Of a DNA stretch of 64,000 bases, positions 21,131-29,205 are shown in pieces. Source of the DNA: Marivirga arenosa (GTDB lineage: Bacteria > Bacteroidota > Bacteroidia > Cytophagales > Cyclobacteriaceae); the NCBI RefSeq assembly GCF_030503875.2, contig NZ_CP129968.2, positions 1,886,001 to 1,950,000 of the forward strand, written 5' to 3'. The number at the start of each line of letters is the position of its first letter. Positions within the stretch are counted from its first letter, which is position 1. Position numbers and translations under genes: made by a program. The notes below the pieces were generated by a model. It made no database searches and was not told where the DNA came from. It saw nothing but the letters and a program-made list of their open reading frames with translations.

Positions 21131-22102
21131 TTAGACGCTCAACACTTTTACCATATGAATTAATTCCTGATTAAGGGGTTTGTTTTTAGTAATACTATCT
21201 TCAAATGAAGTATAGACTAACTTGTCATTTATTATGCCAGCCATAACATTTTTCTTTCCCTTCATTAAGCCTTCTATTGCACCTAATCCTAAACGGCTAG
21301 CCAATATCCTATCTTGAGCACTAGGAGAGCCACCTCTTTGTATATGGCCTAAAATTGAAACTTTTATATCTTTCTGAGCAATTTTCTTTTTAACCTTCTC
21401 AGCTATTTCCATGGCATTTCCTTCTTCATCTCCTTCTGCTACCACAACAATAGATGAGGTTTTATGTCTAGCCCAGCCTTCTTGAAGAGTGCTTATAACC
21501 TCTTTTATGCTAGTTGAAGTTTCAGGAACCATTACTAATTCAGCTCCTCCGCCAATTCCCGACCTGATAGCAATATAGCCAGAATCACGCCCCATAACTT
21601 CGATAAAGAATAGCCTATTATGAGAGTCAGCAGTATCTCTTATTTTATCAATTGCACCTAAAGCAGTATTAACTGCTGTATCGAAACCAATAGTATAATC
21701 AGTACCATAGAGATCATTATCTATAGTTCCGGGAGCGCCTACGGTTGGAATTTGATATTCATCATAGAAAATTTTAGCTCCTGTAAAGGTGCCATCTCCA
21801 CCAATTGTAATTAGTCCTTCTATACCTAATTTAGTCAATTGATCATATGCTTTTTTACGGCCTTCTTTGGTTTTGAACTCTTCACTTCTTGCTGATTTAA
21901 GAATAGTTCCTCCTTTTTGAATAATGTTACTTACTGAATGAGAATTCATCTTTACAATATCTCCTTCAATCATGCCGTCATAACCTCTATATATGCCGTA
22001 AATCTCTATCCCATGATAGATGGCCCCTCGTACTGCCGCTCTTAAACATGCATTCATTCCTGGTGCATCACCTCCGGAGGTCATTATTGCTACTTTCTTC
22101 AT
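21131..22102 (-). CDS. pfkA: ATP-dependent 6-phosphofructokinase
   Basis: The 323-residue glycolytic enzyme phosphorylates fructose-6-phosphate. The N-terminal phosphate loop is SGGDAPGMN (9-17). GGDGT lies at 101-105 with Gly104, which marks ATP rather than pyrophosphate use (PPi enzymes carry Asp there). The catalytic loop PGTIDND is at 124-130, with Asp128 as the base. MGRDSGYIA and the C-terminal QRGGSPSAQDR block are present. It is the first gene of a four-gene operon; a TTCCAA-TAT-TTGGAA palindrome lies 25 bp upstream of the start. Confidence 0.98.
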   Translation of the reverse strand: MKKVAIMTSGGDAPGMNACLRAAVRGAIYHGIEIYGIYRGYDGMIEGDIVKMNSHSVSNIIQKGGTILKSARSEEFKTKEGRKKAYDQLTKLGIEGLITIGGDGTFTGAKIFYDEYQIPTVGAPGTIDNDLYGTDYTIGFDTAVNTALGAIDKIRDTADSHNRLFFIEVMGRDSGYIAIRSGIGGGAELVMVPETSTSIKEVISTLQEGWARHKTSSIVVVAEGDEEGNAMEIAEKVKKKIAQKDIKVSILGHIQRGGSPSAQDRILASRLGLGAIEGLMKGKKNVMAGIINDKLVYTSFEDSITKNKPLNQELIHMVKVLSV

Positions 22103-22126
22103 TTATACCGTATTTATAATAAATAA

Positions 22127-22141
22127 TTCCAATATTTGGAA
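22127..22141. promoter_or_regulatory. Palindrome TTCCAA-TAT-TTGGAA upstream of pfkA
   Basis: A perfect 6+3+6 inverted repeat sits 25 bp before the pfkA ATG, in the 173-bp divergent gap with the sugar aminotransferase gene. The size and position fit a dimeric repressor or activator site. No specific regulator is identified. Confidence 0.4.
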
Positions 22142-22275
22142 CTGCTAATGATATTTAACCAATTTAGTAAAATTAATCGCTCATTCATTTGAAAACAGAT
22201 TTAAAGTTGGAAAAGCATGTCTTTTAATGCAAATAAAAATTACTATATCTTTAAACTATTCTTAAAATTCACAAG

Positions 22276-23364
22276 ATGACTTACGATTATATTCCATTCA
22301 TAAAGTTGAATAATCAAAATCAGGATTTGATGTCAGTTTTACAAAAAGTTGTGAATAAAGGGGTGTTTATGAATGGTGAATATCATCAAAAATTTAAACT
22401 AGCATTTGCCAGGTATTTAAATGTAGAAAATGTAATCCTTACCGCTAATTGTACGGATTCTCTTGAGATCATTTTGAGAAGTATCAATATTTCACCTAAT
22501 GATGAAGTTATTACTGCGGCATTTAGCTGGTATTCTGATGCTTCAGTTGTTAAAATTGTGGGTGCTAAATTGGTTTTTTGTGATATCAATCCAGCTCATT
22601 TTATGATGGATTTTAATCATTTAAAATCATTGATAAACTCTAACACTAAAGCTATAATTTTACCTCATTTATTCGGTCAAGTTCATCCTGAAATTGAAGC
22701 AATAGCTTCTTTTTGCAAAGAAAATGGAATCCTATTAATTGAGGATTGTGCTCAAGCACATGGGGCCAGTTTAAATGAAATTAAAGCTGGAGCCTTTGGT
22801 GATATAGCAGCATTCAGCTTTTATCCGACCAAAAATTTAGGAGCGTTAGGGGATGGGGGAGCTATTGTAACGAATGATCAAGATTTGGCAGAAAGTTGCT
22901 ATCTGTGGGCCAATCATGGTCAAATAAAACGTGATGAACATATTCAGTTAGGCCGAAATAGTAGAATGGATGAGCTTCAAGCAGCAATTTTACAATCAAA
23001 ATTACCAGACTTAGATGCTGAAAATCAAAAACGGATTGAGTTTGCAAAAATCTATCAAGATATATTAAGGCAATTAAATGGAATTTCATTGCCTATTCAT
23101 TCAGAAGGTCATGTTTACCATCAGTTTGTAATTAAAACAGAAAAAAGAGATAGTCTAAAAAGCCACTTAAAGAATAAAGGTATAGAAACTCAAATTCACT
23201 ATCCTAATGCAATTTCAGATATGGATGTTTTTGACCGTTCAACATCTTGTCCAAATGCAACTAATATAGCAGACATAGTATTGTCATTACCGATTCATCC
23301 CAATCACACAAAAGAAGAAATAAAATATGTAGCCAATGCCATTTTAACTTATTTTAAGACTTAA
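22276..23364 (+). CDS. DegT/DnrJ/EryC1/StrS-family PLP sugar aminotransferase
   Basis: The 362-residue protein aminates a nucleotide-linked ketosugar for surface polysaccharide synthesis. The fold-type I features are in order: the substrate loop at the N-terminus (FIKLNNQN), Asp157 in LLIEDCAQAHGA, which contacts the PLP ring nitrogen, and the Schiff-base Lys186 in SFYPTKNLGALGDGG. The C-terminal THYP-like substrate block is IHYPNAI. It ends 11 bp inside the 3' end of the convergent flippase gene, also a glycan gene. The exact sugar (3-amino or 4-amino) cannot be read from the sequence. Confidence 0.93.
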   Translation: MTYDYIPFIKLNNQNQDLMSVLQKVVNKGVFMNGEYHQKFKLAFARYLNVENVILTANCTDSLEIILRSINISPNDEVITAAFSWYSDASVVKIVGAKLVFCDINPAHFMMDFNHLKSLINSNTKAIILPHLFGQVHPEIEAIASFCKENGILLIEDCAQAHGASLNEIKAGAFGDIAAFSFYPTKNLGALGDGGAIVTNDQDLAESCYLWANHGQIKRDEHIQLGRNSRMDELQAAILQSKLPDLDAENQKRIEFAKIYQDILRQLNGISLPIHSEGHVYHQFVIKTEKRDSLKSHLKNKGIETQIHYPNAISDMDVFDRSTSCPNATNIADIVLSLPIHPNHTKEEIKYVANAILTYFKT

Positions 23365-24838
23365 ACTTATCTTTAATTGGTTTTATAATTGTGTCTATCT
23401 CTTTTGAAGGTTTAAATATCAACATCAATAACCCAAAAATTATGGATGCGATTACACTTAAATAAATAGCATTTAGAATACCATCTTCAAATTGAGGGAT
23501 ATAATTCAAGATTACAAAACTAATAACAGTTATGGCTATTGCACTGACTGTATGAATTGAGAATGGCTGAAAATGTAATTTATGATAGATAAAAATCATT
23601 TTCATCAGGTTATATAAAAATATTGAAAAAAGTGTGGCTAATGCTGCACCTATTAAACCAAATTCAGGTATTAAAATGGCATTAAAAAGTACAGTTAAGG
23701 CCGCTAGAATTAGAACAAAGTAAATATTACTTTTATAGTATTTTGATGAAATAATGATTTCTGAATTTACTCCAAACGCCATCAAGATGAGCTTACTAAT
23801 TCCTATTACTACGGCAACTAATTTCCCATCGATATAATCATCGCCTTTCGGCATGATGGCATAAATGTTATCCAAATTGATTACCACAAGTATGAATACA
23901 AAACCTCCGAGAATCAACTGGTTTATACTACTCTGTTTATAAATTTTCTTCACCTCATCGATTCTTTCATTTTCAAAAGCATTAGCAATTATAGCATCTG
24001 ACATTTGAGATATACTTCTTCTCGGGATTTCAATTACTGTACCCATGAAAAAAGCTATTACATAAATTGCATTGTAACTAGTCCCCATGAAACCAGTAAC
24101 CATGAGTTGATCTATTTGAAATACAATGACTGATCCAACAGCCCCAGCCATTATAAAAACCATGTATTTCAGCATTTCTTTTACAAAAGGTTTTTTAAGC
24201 TGAAAAATCGAAAAATTGAAATGCAATTGTTTTTTTAACAACAAAATAACAACTAAAACTACTAGACTTACAGCATAAGAAATCACAATATATTTGAGGA
24301 ACCATTCAAATGAAATTATGTCGAAGAAGTAAAGCAAAGCTAAAATACCACTAGAGGCTTTTAAAAAGATCTCTCTCATGAAAGTGGGGATAATCACATT
24401 TAACTGGGCTTTATAATAGGCTTCTATTATAGATATATAAACCAGAATAACCGCTAAACTAATAATCAACCAATATTGATGTACTAAATCGGAAGCGTTT
24501 TTTTGAAAAAAACTGAAAACCCAATCATCTACTAATTGAAATAATAGAATAAATAACAGAATAGTGAAAAATCCTAATATTAGTACAAAAGTAAAAAACC
24601 TGCCTGCTGCTTTCGGACTAGTATTAAATCGAGGAAAATACCTTAAAGTACTACGTGGTAGTCCTAATTGAGCAAATGGAGATAAAATAATAGCCATTGA
24701 TATTACGGCTCTAAATAATCCCAATTCTTCTTGAGTAAGAAATTTCGGAAACACGATCATTGTGGTGAATGCCCCAATGGCAACTCCTATATAATTGATG
24801 ACTGAAGCATATGCACTTTGCTTAATGATTATTCCCAC
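23354..24838 (-). CDS. Wzx-like polysaccharide flippase (MOP/MATE superfamily)
   Basis: The 494-residue integral membrane protein has about 14 hydrophobic helices. The N-terminal pattern (IIKQSAYASVINYIGVAIGA ... FLTQEELGLFRAV) is typical of lipopolysaccharide/O-antigen flippases, which move undecaprenyl-linked oligosaccharide across the inner membrane. Its 3' end overlaps the convergent sugar aminotransferase by 11 bp, and no terminator lies between them, so the two transcripts are antisense at their ends. No other polysaccharide genes are nearby, so this is a split or minimal glycan locus. Confidence 0.88.
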   Translation of the reverse strand: MGIIIKQSAYASVINYIGVAIGAFTTMIVFPKFLTQEELGLFRAVISMAIILSPFAQLGLPRSTLRYFPRFNTSPKAAGRFFTFVLILGFFTILLFILLFQLVDDWVFSFFQKNASDLVHQYWLIISLAVILVYISIIEAYYKAQLNVIIPTFMREIFLKASSGILALLYFFDIISFEWFLKYIVISYAVSLVVLVVILLLKKQLHFNFSIFQLKKPFVKEMLKYMVFIMAGAVGSVIVFQIDQLMVTGFMGTSYNAIYVIAFFMGTVIEIPRRSISQMSDAIIANAFENERIDEVKKIYKQSSINQLILGGFVFILVVINLDNIYAIMPKGDDYIDGKLVAVVIGISKLILMAFGVNSEIIISSKYYKSNIYFVLILAALTVLFNAILIPEFGLIGAALATLFSIFLYNLMKMIFIYHKLHFQPFSIHTVSAIAITVISFVILNYIPQFEDGILNAIYLSVIASIIFGLLMLIFKPSKEIDTIIKPIKDKFKS

Positions 24839-24947
24839 TCTTTAAATCTTATTTAAACTAAACCGAAATTTAGGTAGTTGATTATAATAAAATGCTATTA
24901 TACTGAGCATTTATCTTTTATTGAAATTGAATAGGTATAAATAAATC

Positions 24948-24978
24948 TTTTAGCTGAATTTTACATTGATTAGTTTTG
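24948..24978 (+). promoter_or_regulatory. Candidate promoter for HMG-CoA lyase (TTTT-N19-TAGTTTTG)
   Basis: TAGTTTTG at 24971-24978 is an exact TAnnTTTG match and has a TTTT (one mismatch from TTTG) 19 bp upstream. It ends only four bases before the ATG at 24983, so the transcript would be leaderless or nearly so. Confidence 0.45.
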
Positions 24979-24982
24979 GCAT

Positions 24983-25852
24983 ATGGAAACGAAAAATCAA
25001 AATATTAAACTTATAGAATGTCCTAGAGATGCTATGCAAGGCCTGCATGACTTTATCCCTACGGATAAAAAAATAAATTATTTAAATCAATTACTAAAAG
25101 TAGGTTTTGATACCATTGATGCCGGAAGTTTTGTGTCTCCTAAAGCCATTCCTCAAATGCGTGACAGTGCTGAGGTATTTGATTCAATAAATTGGCAAGA
25201 TTCTCAATCTAAATTATTGGCTATTATTGCCAATCAAAGAGGAGCATCTGATGCAGTGAAGTTTGATCATATTTCATACTTGGGTTATCCATTATCTCTT
25301 TCGGAAACATTTCAACAAAGAAATACTAAAAGGTCAATTGCAACAGCATTAGAAGATTTAGCCCAAATTCAGGAGCTATCTATGGCTCACTCTAAAACAC
25401 TCGTTGTTTATTTGTCAATGGGTTTCGGTAATCCTTATGGCGATCCTTATGATGCTAGCTTTGTACAAGATTTTGTGGAAAAGCTGGATAAGATGAACGT
25501 TAAAGTGATTTCTTTATCTGACACAATAGGGGTTTCAAATCCAGAAAACATTTCGTGGATCTTTAATCAACTTATTCCTAAATATCCTCACATAGAATTC
25601 GGAGCTCATTTGCATAGTAATCCAGCTACAATATGGGAAAAGGTCGAAGCAGCTTATACTTCGGGCTGTCGCAGGTTTGATGGTGCAATAAAAGGATTTG
25701 GAGGATGCCCTATGGCTAAGGATGATTTAGTGGGGAATATGGTGACGGAAGATATGGTAGCCTACTTTAATAAGAACAATATTGAATTAGGATTAGATCA
25801 AGAGGCTTTTGCGAAAGCACAAGAGTTAGCTCTTGAGGTATTTCCTTCGTAA
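24983..25852 (+). CDS. Hydroxymethylglutaryl-CoA lyase
   Basis: The 289-residue TIM-barrel enzyme is predicted to split HMG-CoA into acetyl-CoA and acetoacetate (leucine breakdown). The N-terminal loop is ECPRDAMQG, with Arg15 and metal-binding Asp16; most HMG-CoA lyases read RDGLQ. The metal histidines are His209 and His211 in GAHLHSNP, and the catalytic Cys242 is in GGCPMAKDDLVGN. The start is set by ATG 24983. Other leucine-pathway genes are absent nearby. A related HMGL-like aldolase activity cannot be excluded, but Cys242 and the GGCP block favour the lyase. Confidence 0.88.
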   Translation: METKNQNIKLIECPRDAMQGLHDFIPTDKKINYLNQLLKVGFDTIDAGSFVSPKAIPQMRDSAEVFDSINWQDSQSKLLAIIANQRGASDAVKFDHISYLGYPLSLSETFQQRNTKRSIATALEDLAQIQELSMAHSKTLVVYLSMGFGNPYGDPYDASFVQDFVEKLDKMNVKVISLSDTIGVSNPENISWIFNQLIPKYPHIEFGAHLHSNPATIWEKVEAAYTSGCRRFDGAIKGFGGCPMAKDDLVGNMVTEDMVAYFNKNNIELGLDQEAFAKAQELALEVFPS

Positions 25853-25857
25853 GAAAA

Positions 25858-25887
25858 AAATGGGTGTGTAAAAAATACCACCCATTT
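25858..25887. terminator. Bidirectional terminator (AAATGGGTG / CACCCATTT)
   Basis: A 9-bp perfect stem with a 12-nt loop stands between the convergent HMG-CoA lyase and acidic-protein genes, flanked by A-rich DNA on one side and T/A-rich DNA on the other. Confidence 0.75.
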
Positions 25888-25890
25888 AAT

Positions 25891-26121
25891 TTAAAAATCT
25901 TCTAAATCTACGTCAAGATCATCTTCGAATTCATAGTCACTGTCTTCTTGATCGTAGCCATCATCGATTTTAAATCGCCAATTGTCGTCATCCTCCTCAT
26001 CATCTGATAATTTGATGTCATCGGTATCACCATCATCAAAATAATCATCTGAGAGATCATCATAGTCATTGTCATCGTATTCGTCAAATTCTGCGAAATC
26101 CGATACTTCATTAAGTGCCAT
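25891..26121 (-). CDS. Extremely acidic 76-residue protein
   Basis: About half of the residues are Asp or Glu, spread along the whole length in runs such as YDDNDYDDLSDDYFDDGD, with a few aromatic residues between them. There is no signal peptide or TM segment. I do not recognise a named family. The gene has its own ATG and lies just downstream of coaD and before a terminator. Such proteins can mimic DNA, buffer cations or bind basic partners (compare the acidic tail of the RNA polymerase delta subunit); this is inference. A second frame is also open over 67 codons but gives a Met/Thr-rich product without sense. Confidence 0.7.
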   Translation of the reverse strand: MALNEVSDFAEFDEYDDNDYDDLSDDYFDDGDTDDIKLSDDEEDDDNWRFKIDDGYDQEDSDYEFEDDLDVDLEDF

Positions 26122-26226
26122 TTTTAAGTTGCATTTATATGACGAAATGTAACGTATTTTAAAATAGCTTGTATATTTTTTGAGAAGTTTTTTTAAAATT
26201 TATTAGAGAAATATGAAGAGCTAATC

Positions 26227-26688
26227 TTAATCTAATTTATAGGGCAAAAATTCATTTACTTCGCCTTTGAATTTATGTACTTCCCTAATAATAGTTGAGC
26301 TTATAGCTGCATATTCAGGAGATGTAATTAAAAATACAGACTCTAAACTCTCGTTTAGATATTTGTTAACTTGCGATATACTATTTTCATATTCAAAATC
26401 AGTTGTATTTCTCAAACCTCTTAATAAAAAACCTGCATTAAGTTCTTTAGCTAGGGTAGAAGTAAGTTTATTGTAAACGATAACCTTAACTCTTGGCTCT
26501 GATTTGAAAGTTTCTTCAAGTTTATCAATCATCAAATCGATATCGAAGTATCGATTTTGTTTTTTTGAATTGTAGCCAATAGCAATTATTATCTCATCAA
26601 ATATCTTTAAGCCTCTTTGTACAATATCATGATGACCTTTAGTAAAAGGATCAAATGATCCTGGGAAAATTGCTATTCTTTTAGACAT
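26227..26688 (-). CDS. coaD: Phosphopantetheine adenylyltransferase
   Basis: The 153-residue enzyme makes dephospho-CoA from 4'-phosphopantetheine and ATP, the fourth step of CoA synthesis. The nucleotidyltransferase motif GSFDPFTKGHHD is at 10-21 and the C-terminal ISSTIIREV block is present. It starts 2 bp after the stop of the DUF3822 gene, so the two are co-transcribed. Length is normal and the protein is complete. Confidence 0.97.
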   Translation of the reverse strand: MSKRIAIFPGSFDPFTKGHHDIVQRGLKIFDEIIIAIGYNSKKQNRYFDIDLMIDKLEETFKSEPRVKVIVYNKLTSTLAKELNAGFLLRGLRNTTDFEYENSISQVNKYLNESLESVFLITSPEYAAISSTIIREVHKFKGEVNEFLPYKLD

Positions 26689-26690
26689 GC

Positions 26691-27578
26691 TTATAGGTTG
26701 AAATAGTTTCCAAAAACATCAAAATATTGATGTTCAGGTATTTCGTCAAATTTAAATCCAAAGTTTAATTTAGAAGTTCTATTGCCTACTTCTAAAACAG
26801 GAAAATTCTTTTTTAAGGCTTCAAAATGTGAGGAATCTTTCTTAATATAACCCCACACTTTTATGATACCTTCTTTTTTAAGGATTTTAAATTCATGGCA
26901 GATGAGGTTGATATACTTAATATACTCCTCGAATTTTTGGATTTTAAATGAATTAAAGTAAACCAATTTACCATTATTAGTTACTGCTGCATGAAGATAG
27001 AATCTATCAATATACAATGATAGTTCATTTTCATTGGCAAAAGGAGGGTTCGATAAAACAGCATTCACCAGCATGCCACTTTGGTGAGTAACTCTAATTT
27101 TGCTGTTTACGTAAATTGATCTAATAAATTTTAAAACTTCCTTTTGGTAGGTAAAGATGTTTACAGAATCGTTACTGTTTACTTTGTAATATCCAACTGA
27201 GTCAGAAGATTGAACTTCACAATTCATTTTGAGAATGGCTCTCGCATTATCCTTAGAAAAATAGGATAGGGGAGCCAAGCAATATTTTGGATTCTTGAAG
27301 CAAAGTACTACTTCTTTCCAAAAGCCCACCATAAGGAGATGATGCTCATCAAAAAGTGCTTTTAATACTTGCACTTTTTGATGTTCATCTTCAGTTTTTG
27401 TTAAACTATAATCTTCAAGAATTAATACTCTGTCAGATTTGATGTCAATGACGGCTACTTGTAAATCTCTATCTCCAATCTCTAATACTAAACAGTATTG
27501 TTCGATTTTGTCAATAGAAAACTTATCGTCCTTGACCTTTTTGAGTGATTTAAATACTTTTTCTTTAGTAATATCCAA
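26691..27578 (-). CDS. DUF3822-family protein (actin-like fold predicted)
   Basis: The 295-residue cytoplasmic protein resembles the Bacteroidota DUF3822 family, which usually sits next to coaD and/or the 16S rRNA methyltransferase gene rsmD. The N-terminal stretch (LVLEIGDRDLQVAVIDIKSDRVLILEDY is the pattern) alternates beta strands like the first lobe of an ASKHA/actin-like fold. Function is unknown. It lies 4 bp after the pilin-like gene and 2 bp before coaD. rsmD itself is not in this cluster. The family call rests on pattern and neighbourhood. Confidence 0.75.
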   Translation of the reverse strand: MDITKEKVFKSLKKVKDDKFSIDKIEQYCLVLEIGDRDLQVAVIDIKSDRVLILEDYSLTKTEDEHQKVQVLKALFDEHHLLMVGFWKEVVLCFKNPKYCLAPLSYFSKDNARAILKMNCEVQSSDSVGYYKVNSNDSVNIFTYQKEVLKFIRSIYVNSKIRVTHQSGMLVNAVLSNPPFANENELSLYIDRFYLHAAVTNNGKLVYFNSFKIQKFEEYIKYINLICHEFKILKKEGIIKVWGYIKKDSSHFEALKKNFPVLEVGNRTSKLNFGFKFDEIPEHQYFDVFGNYFNL

Positions 27579-27582
27579 AATA

Positions 27583-28155
27583 TTATTCCCAGTTACCAGC
27601 TGTTGTTACTTCTGACCGTGATCCTACTCTTAAAGCTTTGTCATTATTATCCTTTCTTCTTTTAGGATTAATAGGGCTAGGATCTTTTACTTCAAATACG
27701 TCAACTTTCACTGAACCTTTTATGATTTTATCAGCAAAAATCTCAAATTTTTCTTTAGAACCAGGTTTGTATGGTAATCTATCTAATTTGAAATTTTCAA
27801 TATCAGCATATAAAGAATCAAAAACAGGCATAGTACCTAATGTGTCAATATTGATTACAACACTGTCACCACCATATTCTCTAGGAATAATTGTTTCAGA
27901 TCTTTCTGTGATGTAAAAGTCACCAGAATCAATGAAGTTTATTAATTTATCCCAGTCGCTAGTATATTCACCATTTACCCTTTGGTAGGCGATCATACCA
28001 GAACGGATCTGCTTCAATTTTTCAATTACTCGAGCTTCTTCTCTTTTTATTCTTTTTTCTTGTTGAATATCATATGCTATGCTGTCTACAAAAAAGTAGG
28101 CTATCACAATTGCTGCTATGAAGAAAACTATTGATAAAATCTTTGTTTTACTCAT
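27583..28155 (-). CDS. Membrane-anchored pilin-like protein of unknown function
   Basis: The 190-residue protein has one N-terminal TM helix (about residues 5-25), directly followed by a charged amphipathic helix (EKRIKREEARVIEKLKQIR) and GMIAYQRVNGEYTSDWDKLINFI. This order, a hydrophobic helix running into a helix that ends in a YxxxNGxYtsdwdkL motif, resembles type II secretion major pseudopilins (GspG), but no prepilin peptidase site (G-F/T-x4-E) precedes the helix. It is co-transcribed with DUF3822 and coaD. The rest is beta-rich and periplasmic. I give no function. Confidence 0.7.
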   Translation of the reverse strand: MSKTKILSIVFFIAAIVIAYFFVDSIAYDIQQEKRIKREEARVIEKLKQIRSGMIAYQRVNGEYTSDWDKLINFIDSGDFYITERSETIIPREYGGDSVVINIDTLGTMPVFDSLYADIENFKLDRLPYKPGSKEKFEIFADKIIKGSVKVDVFEVKDPSPINPKRRKDNNDKALRVGSRSEVTTAGNWE

Positions 28156-28194
28156 CTTTCTATTTTTTCTCTATTTAGAAATTATTTTAAAATG

Positions 28195-28704
28195 CTATTT
28201 TATGGAATTATTCACAAATTTAAAATATCCTTTAAGATTTAAAACTTCTTGGGGTTTATTTATTCCAATAAACATATTGTGAAGATAGTCTCTTTCTGTG
28301 TTTTTTAATTTTTTTTCATCAAAAAATGCTAATTCACTTAAAATTTGCTGCTTTCCCATTTCAGGATCTTTTCCTAATTTAAGTATTCCTCCTGTCTTTT
28401 CCACCTCATAAAACAATTCAATTGCATGAATACTTTCATTAATAAATTCATTCACAAACAGCAGCTTAATTACTTTAATATTTAAAGCGGTTTCTTCCTT
28501 AAACTCTCTAATTAAATTTTTTTCAGCGTCTTGTCCAAATTCTAAACCTCCGCCTGGTGGCGACCATAGAAATTCTCTTTTGCCCACACCATCATGTTTC
28601 AATAATAATATTTTTTCATTTTCTATTAATATGCCAGCAACACGAACTCTTATCTTACCTCCAAACTTTTGATTTATACTTTCCTTTGGGTTTGCACTCA
28701 TCAA
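28195..28704 (-). CDS. NUDIX hydrolase
   Basis: The 169-residue protein hydrolyses a nucleoside diphosphate linked to another group; the substrate is unknown. The Nudix box reads GGLEFGQDAEKNLIREFKEE followed by TAL: the REFKEE metal-binding core is intact, but the first conserved Glu is Gln (GQ for GE) and the late Gly is Ala (EETAL). Both changes occur in active members. The beta strand RVRVAGILIENEKILLLKH precedes the box. It is divergent from the thioesterase gene, whose promoter overlaps its 5' end. Confidence 0.88.
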   Translation of the reverse strand: MMSANPKESINQKFGGKIRVRVAGILIENEKILLLKHDGVGKREFLWSPPGGGLEFGQDAEKNLIREFKEETALNIKVIKLLFVNEFINESIHAIELFYEVEKTGGILKLGKDPEMGKQQILSELAFFDEKKLKNTERDYLHNMFIGINKPQEVLNLKGYFKFVNNSIK

Positions 28705-28718
28705 TATGCTTATATTTG
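28685..28718 (+). promoter_or_regulatory. Promoter for thioesterase-helicase unit (TTTG-N22-TATATTTG)
   Basis: TATATTTG at 28711-28718 is an exact TAnnTTTG match with TTTG 22 bp upstream at 28685-28688. Transcription would start about 20 bp before the ATG at 28744. The -33 part lies inside the start of the divergent NUDIX gene. Confidence 0.5.
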
Positions 28719-28743
28719 TGAATATTTTTTGAATTTAAACAAA

Positions 28744-29205
28744 ATGCTGGAAAATACGGTGGAAAACGACTTTAAGTTAAGAGTAGAGAAGTTTCTTGAA
28801 AGACAAGAATTCATGAAACATATTGGTTTCGATTTGTCTGTTATAGAAGAGGGTAGAACAGAAGGGTGGCTAGATATTAAACAAATTCATAAACAACAAA
28901 AAGGTTTAGTTCATGGTGGAGTTACAGCTACTATTGCCGATATAGTAGCAGGTTTTGCAGCTTATACTACGGTTCCTATGGATTGCCATGTGGTTACTGC
29001 AGAAATAAAAGTTTCTTATTTTAAAGCAGGAACTGGGGAAAAGCTTCATGCAATCGGAACTGTGATTAAAAAAGGTAGGAAATTGAATTTTTGCGAAGCT
29101 GAAATTTATGCTGTAGAAGGTGATAAAAAGAGTTTAATTGCTAAAGCCACTACTACTATGGCTGTAATTACTCCACAAGATATCAATCATAAAATGAATG
29201 CCTAA
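28744..29205 (+). CDS. PaaI-type hotdog thioesterase
   Basis: I start it at ATG 28744 (153 residues) because the hotdog domain begins a few residues later and a promoter box ends at 28718; the open frame upstream would add 25 residues through that promoter. The family motif HGG is at 57-59 in KGLVHGGVTATIAD, with the catalytic Asp66. The enzyme likely hydrolyses an acyl-CoA (PaaI/YdiI group); the acyl chain is unknown. Its last eight bases overlap the start of the helicase gene. Confidence 0.88.
   Translation: MLENTVENDFKLRVEKFLERQEFMKHIGFDLSVIEEGRTEGWLDIKQIHKQQKGLVHGGVTATIADIVAGFAAYTTVPMDCHVVTAEIKVSYFKAGTGEKLHAIGTVIKKGRKLNFCEAEIYAVEGDKKSLIAKATTTMAVITPQDINHKMNA

Noticed and set aside
25908..26111. 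Second minus-strand frame over the acidic gene (67 codons)
   Set aside because: The product is only Met/Thr/Ile-rich low complexity, a shadow of GAT/GAC codons in the acidic frame.
27583..28155. True type II secretion pseudopilin
   Set aside because: The prepilin peptidase site before the hydrophobic helix is absent, and no secretion genes are adjacent, so only 'pilin-like' is claimed.
28669..28743. Upstream ATG for the thioesterase
   Set aside because: It would place coding sequence across the TATATTTG promoter box and the divergent NUDIX start, and adds a non-hotdog hydrophobic leader.
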